DNA from: UBA5734 sp964528645
GTDB lineage: Bacteria > Bacillota > Clostridia > Saccharofermentanales > UBA5734
Length of the DNA stretch: 56,820 nt
Reading direction: 5' to 3'
NCBI GenBank assembly: GCA_964528645.1
Contig: CAZGSR010000015.1
Coordinates: 1 to 56,820, forward strand
Made by a program: the position numbers and the translations under genes. Under the pieces are notes generated by a model that saw nothing but the letters and a program-made list of their open reading frames with translations, did no database searches and was not told the origin of the DNA. Positions within the stretch are counted from its first letter, which is position 1. Each line of letters opens with the position of its first letter. Shown here in pieces: positions 33,303 to 43,300 of the stretch.

Positions 33303-33395
33303 GGTGCACCACAGTGGCAAAAACTCCGGGAGGTGCGAAGACGACTGCGGTTGTGGGCTTTGCGGATCTGGGTCTCGGACTTTCCGCAACAGGGT

Positions 33396-33433
33396 TCCGA
33401 CATAGCGGCGGAAATTTCCGCCGCTATGTCGGA
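33396..33433. repeat. 38-bp perfect palindrome
   Basis: The sequence reads the same on both strands over 38 bases, centred on GGAAATTTCC. It would extrude a cruciform with no loop on supercoiled DNA or form a perfect RNA hairpin. Confidence 0.8.
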
Positions 33434-33525
33434 GCACTTAAGTGGAAGTTTTCCGGCGCGCCATGTAGGCCTTGCGGCTCTAAGGCCCGCGTGATCATCA
33501 GAAATTTTCCCTGAAAGTGCGCCGA

Positions 33526-33555
33526 CCCCAAATCTGGAATATTCCAGATTTGGGG
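33526..33555. repeat. 30-bp perfect palindrome
   Basis: A perfect palindrome centred on GGAATATTCC with CCCC/GGGG ends. It is followed by the linker GCCACCCCTGGCAC at 33567, which also joins the units of the tandem array at 33.84-34.08 kb. Confidence 0.8.
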
Positions 33556-33696
33556 CCAGACCTCGCGCCACCCCTGGCACCGGATCTTGAAGTTTCACTT
33601 ATTGGGGCCGGGATAGTGTTTGACTCATATCCTGACACGAACCTCAAACCGCCTGCAGCTGTAGGATCAGCAGGGTTCCTTAACTGAACTTCCGGG

Positions 33697-33748
33697 AATC
33701 GACCCCGACCTGAAAGTTGAAATTTCAAAAACCAGGTCGGGGTCGATT
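33697..33748. repeat. Long inverted repeat with 16-bp arms
   Basis: Arms based on AATCGACCCCGACCTG surround a 20-base loop that itself holds a TGAAA/TTTCA inverted repeat. The arm contains the GACCCC element shared with the first palindrome. Confidence 0.75.
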
Positions 33749-33840
33749 TCGTGCAACAACGAACCATCGAACCGCAGAGTGCCTGCGGCTGTAGGCTTTG
33801 GTGTCGCAGAACCACGAGGTGTTTGATTTATTAGGGTGGC

Positions 33841-34082
33841 CCCAAATCGTGCAACTTCCGCCCGCGGTGCCATCCTTCACGCCACCCCTGGCACTGGATC
33901 GTGCAATTTCCGCCCGCGGTGCCACCCTTCGCGCCACCCCTGGCACTGGATCGTGCAACTTCCGCCCGCGGTGCCACCTTTCACGACACCCCTGGCACTG
34001 GATCGTGCAACTTCCGCCCGCGGTGCCACCTTTCACGACACCCCTGGCACTGGATCGTGCAATTTCCGCCCGCGGGACAGCC
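33841..34082. repeat. Five tandem 52-bp repeats (intergenic island B)
   Basis: Units start at 33851, 33903, 33955, 34007 and 34059, exactly 52 bases apart, with only a few base changes. Each contains TTCCGCCCGCGGTGCCA and the linker CACCCCTGGCACTGGATC. The period is not a multiple of three and no ribosome binding site is present, so it is not coding. There are no unique spacers, so it is not a CRISPR array. It ends about 70 bases before the heat-shock promoter. Confidence 0.85.
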
Positions 34083-34155
34083 CTTCGCACCACCCCGTTG
34101 TTTCTTAATAAATATTTCACGGCAACCATGCAAAGCCACCCCACTTTTTCCTTTA

Positions 34156-34184
34156 TTGACATTCCCTGATCTTGGTGGTAAATT
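34156..34184 (+). promoter_or_regulatory. Vegetative promoter of hrcA operon
   Basis: TTGACA (34156-34161) and TAAATT (34179-34184) are separated by 17 bases. The CIRCE operator begins five bases after the -10, so HrcA would block the start site. Confidence 0.8.
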
Positions 34185-34188
34185 GTCT

Positions 34189-34215
34189 TTAGCACTCAGA
34201 ACCATCGAGTGCTAA
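34189..34215 (+). promoter_or_regulatory. CIRCE operator (HrcA binding site)
   Basis: TTAGCACTC, nine bases, GAGTGCTAA: an exact match to the CIRCE consensus. HrcA repressor binds it and is kept active by GroEL in known systems. Located between promoter and hrcA. Confidence 0.97.
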
Positions 34216-34309
34216 ATCGATCAGACCCGCCACACAACCAACCGCACCAGCCCCACCCCAACACCACCCCGCCCCGCAGACAGTGCGATCAGCAGGAGCC
34301 CCGATATTC

Positions 34310-35404
34310 GTGAACCACATGAACCAGCAATTGGACGAACGCAAAAAAATGATCCTCAAGGCGATCGTCGATGACTACATCGAGACCGCTGAGCCTGTCG
34401 GGTCCAAAACGCTGGTCAGCCGGCATCAATTGCCAGTCAGTTCGGCTACGATCCGCAATGAAATGGCCGATCTGGAAGAAATGGGGTATCTGGAACAACC
34501 GCATACGTCGGCTGGTCGGATCCCGTCGGACTTGGGCTACCGCACCTATGTCGACAGCCTGATGGAAGTGGAAGCGCTGCCGGATGAGCAGGCCCGGACG
34601 ATCCGGACGGTGCTCAAGGAAAACATGAGCGAGGTCACGGGCCTGATCCGCAAAGCAAGCCAGCTTTTGTCGGAACAGACCCAGTATGCGTCGCTGGCCT
34701 TGTCTCCGAAATGCTGCAAGAACCATCTGCAGCAGATCAAGATGCTGATGATCGAGCCTGGTCGTGCCCTGGTGGTCGTGGTGCTTTCCGCAGGTCTGGT
34801 CAAGGATCGCGTGGTGCGCATTCCCGATCTGGTTGACAGCTCGCAGCTGGCCCAGATTGCCCAGGCGATCGAGGAAGGCCTGCATGGCATGCCGCTGGAT
34901 GACATCACACTCGTAGCAGTCTCGGCTGCCGGTAAACACGCCCCGTTACAAGATTCGCTCCTCAACCAGGTCTTGTACGAAGCCTATGTCTCGATCAAGC
35001 AGGCCGATAACCTGGAGGTCTTTATGGCGGGTAGTAATAAACTACTTGCCTACCCCGAGTTTGCCGATATCAGCCGAGCCCGCACGACACTGGATGTCCT
35101 GGCCAAGGAAGGCATGGTCGCCGGCTACCTCAATGAAGGCATCGGCGAAGAAGCGGCCAACGCGGCCTATATGATCCGGATCGGCCAGGAAATCGCCCTG
35201 TCCGGACTGGAAAATTGCAGTTTCATCACCACAACATACCGGATCGGCGACACCGTCGCAGGCCGGATCGGAGTCATCGGCCCCCGCCGCATGGCTTACG
35301 CCAAGGTGATCTCGAATATCAATTTTGTCCGCATGAATTTGAACGACCAGATCCGGAGCTTGAGTTCCGGGAGTGAACCAATGGAGGATGACCGCACAGT
35401 ATGA
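34310..35404 (+). CDS. hrcA: Heat-inducible transcription repressor HrcA
   Basis: A 364-residue repressor of class I heat-shock genes. The N-terminal winged helix carries VGSKTLVSRHQLPVSSATIRN-type family sequence (given in part), followed by SAGRIPSDLGYRTYVD. AGGAG at 34294-34298 favours the GTG at 34310 over the ATG at 34319; both read the same frame. A CIRCE site lies upstream, so it regulates its own operon. The stop overlaps the grpE start as ATGA. Confidence 0.94.
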   Translation: MNHMNQQLDERKKMILKAIVDDYIETAEPVGSKTLVSRHQLPVSSATIRNEMADLEEMGYLEQPHTSAGRIPSDLGYRTYVDSLMEVEALPDEQARTIRTVLKENMSEVTGLIRKASQLLSEQTQYASLALSPKCCKNHLQQIKMLMIEPGRALVVVVLSAGLVKDRVVRIPDLVDSSQLAQIAQAIEEGLHGMPLDDITLVAVSAAGKHAPLQDSLLNQVLYEAYVSIKQADNLEVFMAGSNKLLAYPEFADISRARTTLDVLAKEGMVAGYLNEGIGEEAANAAYMIRIGQEIALSGLENCSFITTTYRIGDTVAGRIGVIGPRRMAYAKVISNINFVRMNLNDQIRSLSSGSEPMEDDRTV

Positions 35405-36045
35405 AGAAAACCCAGCCGCACGCATCTGATATCCCGGAAGAAAACATCGTACGGGCAGCCGACGTGCAAGACCCGTCCAATCCAGCAACAGCCGAAGGTG
35501 TTGCAGAAGCTTCAAAACAAAATCTGGCCGACGAACCGAAACTGGAAGGCCCGACTGCAGAAGAACTCGCTGATCCGACCCTGATTTTCCAGGAAAACCT
35601 GGCCGTCCGGGAGCAGGAACTGGCAGAGTTGTCAGAGAAATACCTGCGCCTGGCTGCCGAATACGATAACTTCCGCCGCCGGACCCAAAAAGAAAAGGAA
35701 TCTCTCTACACCGATTCCATAACCGCCGTGGTCAAGGAATGGCTTCCCGTCCTGGACAGCCTCGATCGCGCCGTCCAGACGGTGGCTGCTGTCAATGATG
35801 ACTCATTCAAGTCCATAGCCGAGGGTGTTGAGCTGATCAAGAAACAAGCTGTTGATGCGATGGCCCGGCTCAATGTCAGCGAAATCGACTGCCTGGGCAA
35901 AACTTTCGACCCCAACCTGTCCGAAGCCGTCATGCACATCGAGGACGATGCCGTGGAATCATCGACCGTCGTCGAGGTGTTCCAGAAAGGCTACACCCGG
36001 GGAGACAAAGTCATCCGGCACAGCCTCGTCAAAGTTGCCAACTGA
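35401..36045 (+). CDS. grpE: Nucleotide exchange factor GrpE
   Basis: A 214-residue co-chaperone that releases ADP from DnaK. The acidic N-terminus (to about residue 70) is followed by a long helix with EYDNFRRRTQKEKE, and the C-terminal beta domain with FDPNLSEAVMHIED and GYTRGDKVIRHSLVKV. The order hrcA-grpE-dnaK-dnaJ is the classical Bacillota arrangement. Confidence 0.95.
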   Translation: MKKTQPHASDIPEENIVRAADVQDPSNPATAEGVAEASKQNLADEPKLEGPTAEELADPTLIFQENLAVREQELAELSEKYLRLAAEYDNFRRRTQKEKESLYTDSITAVVKEWLPVLDSLDRAVQTVAAVNDDSFKSIAEGVELIKKQAVDAMARLNVSEIDCLGKTFDPNLSEAVMHIEDDAVESSTVVEVFQKGYTRGDKVIRHSLVKVAN

Positions 36046-36154
36046 AACCAAGCCAGAAGCCTTTGAACAAACGGGCTGCCTGAGCTTTTCAGCATAGACA
36101 TACAGATCAGGAAAATCGAACCAACATTCATCCAAATCAGGAGGATTTAATCAC

Positions 36155-38011
36155 ATGGGAAAAATCATTGGTATTGACTTAGGTACAACAAACTCTTGCG
36201 TCGCTGTCATGGAAGGCGGCGAGCCGGTTGTAATTGCCAACGCTGAAGGCAGCCGCACCACCCCGTCCGTTGTCGCGTTCTCCAAGACCGGAGAACGCCT
36301 GGTTGGCCAGGTCGCCAAGCGCCAGGCCGTCACCAACCCTGACCGCACGGTCATTTCGATCAAACGTGAAATGGGTACGAATCACAAGGTGACGATCGAC
36401 GACAAGACCTACACCCCCCAGGAAATTTCGGCCATGATCCTGCAAAAGCTCAAGGCCGATGCCGAAAGCTACCTCGGTGACACCGTCACCCAGGCTGTCA
36501 TCACCGTTCCGGCCTACTTCTCCGACTCCCAGCGCCAGGCCACCAAAGACGCCGGCAAGATTGCCGGTCTCGAAGTCCTGCGCATCATCAATGAACCGAC
36601 CGCTGCGTCCCTGGCTTATGGCCTTGACAAGGAAACTGACCAGAAGATTCTCGTCTTCGACCTCGGCGGTGGTACCTTTGACGTCTCAATCCTCGAAATC
36701 GGTGACGGCGTCTTCCAGGTCTTGGCCACCAACGGCAACAACCGCCTCGGCGGCGACGACTTTGACCAGCGCATCGTCAATTATCTCGTGGATGAGTTCA
36801 AGAAGGACCAGGGCGTCGACCTCAAAGTCGACAAAATGGCCATGCAGCGTCTGCGTGAAGCCGCTGAAAAAGCCAAGATCGAACTGTCCGGCGTGACTTC
36901 GACCAACATCAACCTGCCCTACATCACCGCGGACGCCACCGGTCCGAAACATCTCGACGTCACCTTGTCCCGCGCCAAGTTCAACGACCTGACGGCTGAC
37001 CTGGTTGAAATGACCATGGGCCCGGTCCGCAGCGCCTTGGCTGACTCCGGTCTCAAGGCCAGCGAGATCGAGAAGATCCTTCTGGTTGGCGGTTCGACCC
37101 GCATCCCGGCCGTACAGGACGCCGTCAAAGCCGTGTTCAACAAGGAACCTTTCAAGGGCATCAACCCGGACGAATGTGTCGCCATCGGTGCCGCCATCCA
37201 GGCAGCTGTCCTCGGCGGCGACGTCACGGGCCTGCTCCTTCTCGACGTCACCCCGCTCTCCCTCGGTATCGAGACCATGGGCGGCGTCTTTACCAAAATC
37301 ATCGAGCGCAACACCACCATCCCGGTCAAAAAGAGCCAGGTGTTCTCCACTGCGGCTGACAACCAGACCCAGGTTGAAGTCCATATCCTCCAGGGTGAAC
37401 GCGAAATGGCCCAGTACAACAAGACCCTCGGCCGCTTCATTCTCGACGGCATCGCCCCGGCTCCACGCGGCGTGCCGCAGATCGAGATCTCCTATGACAT
37501 CGACGCCAACGGCATCGTCCACGTCAATGCCAAAGACCTCGGTACCGGACGCGAGCAGCACATCACGATCACCGCTTCGACCAACCTGACCGATGAAGAA
37601 ATCGATAAGGCTGTCAAAGAAGCCGAGCGTTTTGCCGCTGAAGACAAGGCCAAAAAAGAAGAAGTCGACACCCGAAACGCTGCCGACTCAGCGATCTACC
37701 AATCGGAAAAAGCACTCAAGGATACTGGCGACAAGCTCGACAGTGCCGACAAAGCGGCGATCGAAGCAGCCATAGAGAAACTCAAGGCCTCGATGACGGC
37801 CAACAATCTCGAAGAGATGAAAACCGACACAGAAGCGCTGCAGCAAGCTTTCTTCAAAGCCAGTGAGAAACTCTACCAGCAGCACGGCGGTGCCAATCCG
37901 GAAAATGAACCTTTCCCGGACATGAGCGGTTTCAATCCGGGAGCTGGTTCTGGCACGGGTGCCGGACAGGCCTACGATGCCGAGTTCAAAGACGCCGGCG
38001 GCGACAAGTAA
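36155..38011 (+). CDS. dnaK: Chaperone DnaK (Hsp70)
   Basis: A 618-residue Hsp70. The start MGKIIGIDLGTTNSCVAVM, the phosphate motif VFDLGGGTFDVSIL, and the substrate-binding domain (from about residue 380) are intact, ending in a Gly-rich tail. It folds and protects proteins with DnaJ and GrpE. AGGAGG precedes the ATG. A terminator follows, so dnaJ may be less expressed from the same transcript. Confidence 0.97.
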   Translation: MGKIIGIDLGTTNSCVAVMEGGEPVVIANAEGSRTTPSVVAFSKTGERLVGQVAKRQAVTNPDRTVISIKREMGTNHKVTIDDKTYTPQEISAMILQKLKADAESYLGDTVTQAVITVPAYFSDSQRQATKDAGKIAGLEVLRIINEPTAASLAYGLDKETDQKILVFDLGGGTFDVSILEIGDGVFQVLATNGNNRLGGDDFDQRIVNYLVDEFKKDQGVDLKVDKMAMQRLREAAEKAKIELSGVTSTNINLPYITADATGPKHLDVTLSRAKFNDLTADLVEMTMGPVRSALADSGLKASEIEKILLVGGSTRIPAVQDAVKAVFNKEPFKGINPDECVAIGAAIQAAVLGGDVTGLLLLDVTPLSLGIETMGGVFTKIIERNTTIPVKKSQVFSTAADNQTQVEVHILQGEREMAQYNKTLGRFILDGIAPAPRGVPQIEISYDIDANGIVHVNAKDLGTGREQHITITASTNLTDEEIDKAVKEAERFAAEDKAKKEEVDTRNAADSAIYQSEKALKDTGDKLDSADKAAIEAAIEKLKASMTANNLEEMKTDTEALQQAFFKASEKLYQQHGGANPENEPFPDMSGFNPGAGSGTGAGQAYDAEFKDAGGDK

Positions 38012-38048
38012 GACTGGCCCGGACCCCAAGGTCCTGACATGACCCGAT

Positions 38049-38085
38049 CCCGCCTGGACCCCCACAAGAGGCCCAGGCGGGTTTT
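38049..38085 (+). terminator. Attenuating terminator between dnaK and dnaJ
   Basis: Stem CCCGCCTGG/CCAGGCGGG with a 15-base loop is followed by TTTT. The short T run suggests partial termination, which would lower dnaJ relative to dnaK. Confidence 0.7.
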
Positions 38086-38111
38086 CTCAAGTTTTGATCG
38101 GAGGAATCCAC

Positions 38112-39239
38112 GTGGCTGAAAAGCGCGATTATTACGAAGTATTGGGCGTCGGCAAAGGCGCGAGCGATGATGAAATCAAAAAGGCTTATCGCAAGGTAGC
38201 CAAGCAATACCACCCTGACCTCAACCAGGGTAACAAAGATGCCGAAGCCAAGTTCAAGGAAGCGAACGAGGCTTATGCCGTGCTCAGCGACGCTGACAAA
38301 CGGTCCAAGTATGACCAGTTCGGCCATGCGGGGGTTGACGGGCAGGGCTTTGGCGGCTTTGACGGCAGCGGGTTCAATTTCGACATCGAAGATCTGTTTG
38401 GCTCGTTCTTTGGTGGGGGCTTTGGCGGCAGCCGGCGCCGGGCTGGCCCACAACGGGGCGCCAACCTCAAGTACCGTATGAATCTCGATTTCATGGAAGC
38501 GGCTTTCGGCGTTGAACGGACCATCACCATCACCAAGGAAGATCTTTGCGACACGTGCCAGGGCACCGGGACCAAGGACGGTTCTCAGCCGGAGAAATGC
38601 AGCCAGTGCCAGGGCACCGGCCAGGTCACGGCCCGCCAGCAGACGATGTTCGGCAATGTCATGACCCAGCGCCCCTGTCCGGCCTGCAATGGCCGCGGCA
38701 CGATCATCAAGAATCCCTGCAACGACTGCCATGGCGCCGGACGGCGCCAGAAGTCCAAGTCCCTTTCCGTGAAAGTCCCAGCCGGGATCGATGACGGGCA
38801 GATGCTGACCTTGCGCGGAGAAGGTGAGCCCGGCTCAGTTGGTGGACCCTATGGCGACCTCTATGTCGAAGTTCACATCCGTCCGCACCCGGTGTTCCAG
38901 CGCGACGGCTACCACACCTATTGCGAAGTGCCGGTGACATTCCCGCAAGCCGCCCTCGGTGCTGAAATCGATGTACCGACGATCGATGGCAACCAGAAAT
39001 TCTCGCTTAAGGAAGGCACTCAGCCCAATGAGATGTTCACGATCCGGGGCAAGGGTATCCCGCACATCGACCGGGCCAACGCTCGGGGCGATCATAAGTT
39101 CCGCGTCATCCTCGAAGTCCCGCGCCATCTGGATGCCAGGCAAAAGGAAATCCTGCAACAGTTCAGTGAAACCACCAACCGCAAGAACTACCAGAAAGTG
39201 GACTCGTTCTTTGCCAAGATCAAGGATCTGTTCAAATGA
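38112..39239 (+). CDS. dnaJ: Chaperone DnaJ (Hsp40)
   Basis: A 375-residue type I J protein: J domain with HPD (residues 1-70), Gly/Phe-rich region (70-110), four CxxCxGxG zinc repeats (starting CDTCQGTG, CSQCQGTG, CPACNGRG, CNDCHGAG), and the C-terminal client domain. The GTG at 38112 is preferred, since GGAGG lies eight bases before it and a TTG further up lies before that site. It overlaps prmA by four bases. Confidence 0.95.
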   Translation: MAEKRDYYEVLGVGKGASDDEIKKAYRKVAKQYHPDLNQGNKDAEAKFKEANEAYAVLSDADKRSKYDQFGHAGVDGQGFGGFDGSGFNFDIEDLFGSFFGGGFGGSRRRAGPQRGANLKYRMNLDFMEAAFGVERTITITKEDLCDTCQGTGTKDGSQPEKCSQCQGTGQVTARQQTMFGNVMTQRPCPACNGRGTIIKNPCNDCHGAGRRQKSKSLSVKVPAGIDDGQMLTLRGEGEPGSVGGPYGDLYVEVHIRPHPVFQRDGYHTYCEVPVTFPQAALGAEIDVPTIDGNQKFSLKEGTQPNEMFTIRGKGIPHIDRANARGDHKFRVILEVPRHLDARQKEILQQFSETTNRKNYQKVDSFFAKIKDLFK

Positions 39240-40243
39240 GGTGGCTGGAATTATCATTCGCGACAACCCATGAAGCCGCCGAACTGGTGACGGATTTCCT
39301 TTCCAGCCTCGGTGCCGACGGTGTCCAGGTCCAGGATGCCGAAGAAATCAAGGAAATCCTGGCCGATCCCAATAGCCTGACCTACGCCGACGATGGCTTT
39401 ATCGACAGCCTCGATCCGGTCGTCCAGATCAAGGCCTATTTTGCCGAATTCGACCAGGGTGTGCGCCGCAACGAAGATATCAGTCTGACCAGCGATGAGC
39501 TCTACGACGATGTGCCGAAAATCTACGTCTCCCTGACCGAGCTCGAAGACCTGATCCACAGCCGCCTGCAGGAATTTTCCGAATTCCTTGATGTCGGCGA
39601 AGGCTACATTGGCTGCCGTGAAGTGCACGAAGAGGACTGGGCCAACAACTGGAAGCAGTATTACACGACCTTGCACCTGACGCCGCGTCTGGTGATCAAT
39701 CCGAGCTGGGTTGAGTATGAGGCCGGGGCAGAGGAGATCGTGATCACGCTCGACCCGGGCAGCGCCTTCGGCACCGGCACGCACGAGACAACAGCCATGT
39801 GCGCCCAGTGGCTCGATGAGCTGCTCAGCGAGGGTGACGACGTGCTTGACCTCGGCACAGGCAGTGGCATCCTGGCCATCATCGCCGCCAAGCTCGGCGC
39901 TGGATCCGTCGAAGCAATCGACATCGACCAGGTCGCGACCGACGTGGCCAGTGCAAACTGCCGCCTCAACGACGTCGAAGTCGACGTCCATACCGGCATT
40001 CTCAATGACGCCAACTGGGAGCATTACGACGTGATTGTGGCCAACATCATCGCTGATGTCATTGCCGCGATCGTCGCTGATATCCCCGGACGCCTGAAAC
40101 CAGACGGCATTTTCATCACCTCCGGCATCATCGAAGACAAAGCCGACACAGTCCTTTCCGCCTGCATGGCTGCCGGACTCAAGCCGATCGGCCGCACCGA
40201 GCAAAACGGCTGGTGCGCCTTTGTATTTGAAAAGGGTGAGTGA
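39236..40243 (+). CDS. prmA: Ribosomal protein L11 methyltransferase
   Basis: A 335-residue SAM-dependent enzyme that methylates ribosomal protein L11. The fold motifs DPGSAFGTGTHETT, LDLGTGSGILAI and VANIIADVI are clear. It is slightly longer than usual because of an acidic N-terminal part. The gene is coupled to dnaJ by an ATGA overlap, the usual place for prmA in Clostridia, and ends in a strong terminator. Confidence 0.93.
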   Translation: MRWLELSFATTHEAAELVTDFLSSLGADGVQVQDAEEIKEILADPNSLTYADDGFIDSLDPVVQIKAYFAEFDQGVRRNEDISLTSDELYDDVPKIYVSLTELEDLIHSRLQEFSEFLDVGEGYIGCREVHEEDWANNWKQYYTTLHLTPRLVINPSWVEYEAGAEEIVITLDPGSAFGTGTHETTAMCAQWLDELLSEGDDVLDLGTGSGILAIIAAKLGAGSVEAIDIDQVATDVASANCRLNDVEVDVHTGILNDANWEHYDVIVANIIADVIAAIVADIPGRLKPDGIFITSGIIEDKADTVLSACMAAGLKPIGRTEQNGWCAFVFEKGE

Positions 40244-40297
40244 AGACAGGACCTCTCCAGCTCCAGACCCACCCCTGAAAATATCCCCACAACAAAG

Positions 40298-40335
40298 ACC
40301 GCCCCGCTGCTCATGACAAGCAGCGAGGCGGTTTT
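40298..40335. terminator. Bidirectional terminator between prmA and the lectin protein gene
   Basis: Stem ACCGCC-CGCTGCT / AGCAGCG-GGCGGT with a seven-base loop is followed by TTTT on the plus strand; convergent genes flank it, so it may also serve the minus strand. Confidence 0.75.
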
Positions 40336-40357
40336 GACTTTTTGGACAAACCAGTGA

Positions 40358-43300
40358 TCAGCCGGAAATAGATTCCTCATCCCGGCGGCGACGGATCATC
40401 CATCGGTACCAGGCCAGGACCAGACCGAGGAGGAGGATGGCGATGCCATAGACCGTAGCGAGGAAGGGACTGATTGTTGGTGTACTGGCATCGCTGGTGG
40501 CGGGGATGGGGGGCAGGGTAGAGCTGGCGGCCACAGCGTACATGGAGAAATGGTTGTTTTCAAATTCAAGGTATTTCTGGCCGTTCTCGATTACGATCGT
40601 AGTCGGCAGGAAGGCAATATTTCCTGCATCATCAATGAATACGACTTGCAGATCGGAGTAACCGGCCAGTCCTGGTGCCAAAGGCAACCGGACGGTGATG
40701 TTGCCCATCAGGTCAGCATTGTCTACCGGATCTTCCGTTACCTTTCCATCCAGCCAGATGACTTTTTTCATCAAGGTCAGGTCATAAACCTGAAGCATAA
40801 GATGGTTGGATTGTCTCAGGTTAGCGGCGGCGAAATCAAGATAATTGAAGCGATTGGTGATATCCGTGATCTGGATGTCTTTTAAATAGTAGATAACGGA
40901 TTCAACATTGCTATTCCAGAGTTCAGGGGCAGCAATCAGGCCGGCATTTTCTTGATCAAATAATGAACTTGATGAAGATTCGATTTCAATCGTGCCTGCC
41001 AACTTTATGATCGAAAAGGTTGCCTTTACGATCTCATTCTGTTGGATGTTCCGATAATTGCCTTCCCAGCCCGTAAAATCATAGCGTACACGGCGCGGAT
41101 CACGGGGCGGCGTGGCATTGCCCTGGTAGCGGACAACTTCGCTTTTCAATCGATCACCATCGGTATCGACAAAATCGACCGTGAACACATCGCGGGCATA
41201 ATAAACTTTCAGGACCAGCGAGCCATCACCTGCAATTTGGCCGGAAATGACACGGCTGACATGGGATGTGTCTTCATGGAAGCCTGTCACCGTACGCACC
41301 GTCGCGGCAGCAAGGGTATCCGTCGTTCCTGTGAGGTTTTCTTCGGCGGTCAATGTGAATCCATCACCAGTCACATCTTGCTGGTAATGCAAAACGCGAT
41401 AGGGAGTCGTTGTATTGGCTGAAAAAACCGCCCACACCGTTTCACTCTTGGTGATTGATGCATAGGTGCCATTCCAATCCATAAAGGTGTAGCCTGCTCG
41501 GATAGGATCGGCGGGCGGGGTCGCATCGCCACCGTAGCGTACCGTTTCATTCTCGAGGACGGAATTGTCATGGTTTTTGAACGTTACCGTGTATGTTTTA
41601 CGATCGTAGAACAGCTTCAGGACTCGTGAGCCGTCGCCATCAATATTGCCTGTTGACATACGTTCGTCGTGAGTCGTGTTTTCCAGAAAACCGGTATAGG
41701 TTTTGGCAGTCGCTGTGGCCGCTGTATCCGTCGTCCCAGACAACACCTCTGTTTCTTTCAAGGTATAGCCATCGTCTGTAATGTTTTGCTGGTAATGCTC
41801 AACTGTGTAGATCGTGTTGATATTGGCGGTATAAGTCGCTTTAATTGTCTGCGCCGCCGTGACTCCTGTGTAATCGCCATCCCAGCTATGGAAAGTATAG
41901 CCGGTGCGAGTGGGATCAACCGGTGGTGTGGCGTCCCCTTCAAAGCGGATGGTTTCTTCTTTCAGAATAGCGTCATCATGGTTTGTGAAGGTGACACTGT
42001 AAGTCAGGCGATCGTAATAAAGCTTGAGAACCAGGCTTTCATCCGCAGCAACGGTTCCGCTGGCTACTTTGCTGCTATGGGTGGTGTTTTCTGAAAATCC
42101 AGTATAAGATTTGGCACTGGCTGTTACAGTCGTATCCGTCGTTCCGGTCAGGTTTTCTGTTTCCTTGAGTGTGTATCCATCGCCGGTAATATCTTGCTGA
42201 TAATGCTCGACTTTGTACCTGGTTGTTGTATTGGGACTATAGGTAGCCAGAACAGTCTGGTCACTGGTGACCGTACTGTAAGTTCCGCTCCAACCATTGA
42301 ACGTATAGCCGAGACGTGTGGGGTCGGACGGTGGCATGACGGAGCCCTCATAACGGACGGTCTCGGTTTTCAGAACAGTTATTTCGTCAAAATCCTTGAA
42401 GGTAACCGTCACCAAATCACGATCATAGTACAGTTTTAAAACCAATGATTCATCGCCTGCAATCGTGCCGGAAGTGACCCTGCTGGCATGGCTGGTGTTT
42501 TCCGTAAAACCGGCATAGTCTTTGGCTACTGCCGTGGCTTCGGTATCGGTTTCGCCGGATAATTCGTCGGTGTCTTTGAGGGTGTAACCGTCTCCTGCGA
42601 CATCCTGCTGGTAGTGTCTGACCAGGTAGGGTGTGTTCTCGTTGGCCGTATAAGTGGCGGTGACGGTCTGGTCTGAGGTGATTTCAGTGTAGTCGCCCGA
42701 CCAGCCGGCAAAGGTGTAACCGGCACGTGCCGGATCTGTGGGCGGCGTAGCCGTGCCCTCATAGAGGACGGTTTCTTCTTTCATGGAATCATTGTCATAA
42801 TCCTTGAACGTGACAGTCACTGACGTGCGGTCGTAGTAGAGCTTGAGGACCAGTGATCCGTCAGCGGCGATGGTACCTGATGCGACCCGGCTGCTATGGC
42901 TGCTGTTTTCCGTCAACCCAGCATAGGTTTTGGCAGTCGCCGTTACAGTGATGGCTGTTGTACCGGTCAGATTGTCGGTGTCTTTGAGGGTGTAGCCATC
43001 GCCGGTGACATTTTGCTGGTAATGTTCGACTTTGTATGCCGTGTCTGTATTGGGTGCGTATTGTGCTGTGACCGTCAAATCGGACGTCACCAAGCTGAAT
43101 GAAGGTGACCAGCCCGTAAAGGTGTAGCCCGTCCTCGTCGGGGCTGATGTTGGTGCAAGAGCGCTGCCCTCAAAGACAACAGTATCTGTACCGAGTGTGG
43201 TGTTATCGTAGTTATTGAAAGTGACCGTATAGTCATCACGATCGTAATAAAGCTTTAACACCAGCGAACCATCGGCTGCCACAGTCCCGGAGGGAACGCG

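Noticed and set aside
33841..34082. CRISPR-like array
   Set aside because: The whole 52-bp unit repeats with no unique spacers, and no cas genes are near.
33725..34195. Minus-strand 156-residue frame with repeated motifs
   Set aside because: It only reflects the 52-bp repeats; it has no ribosome binding site, and the period is not a multiple of three.
36686..37561. 291-residue minus-strand frame inside dnaK
   Set aside because: A shadow of the highly biased dnaK codons.
40358..40560. Sortase anchor on the giant lectin protein
   Set aside because: The C-terminal hydrophobic helix and basic tail are present, but no LPxTG or NPxTN-like motif lies before them.
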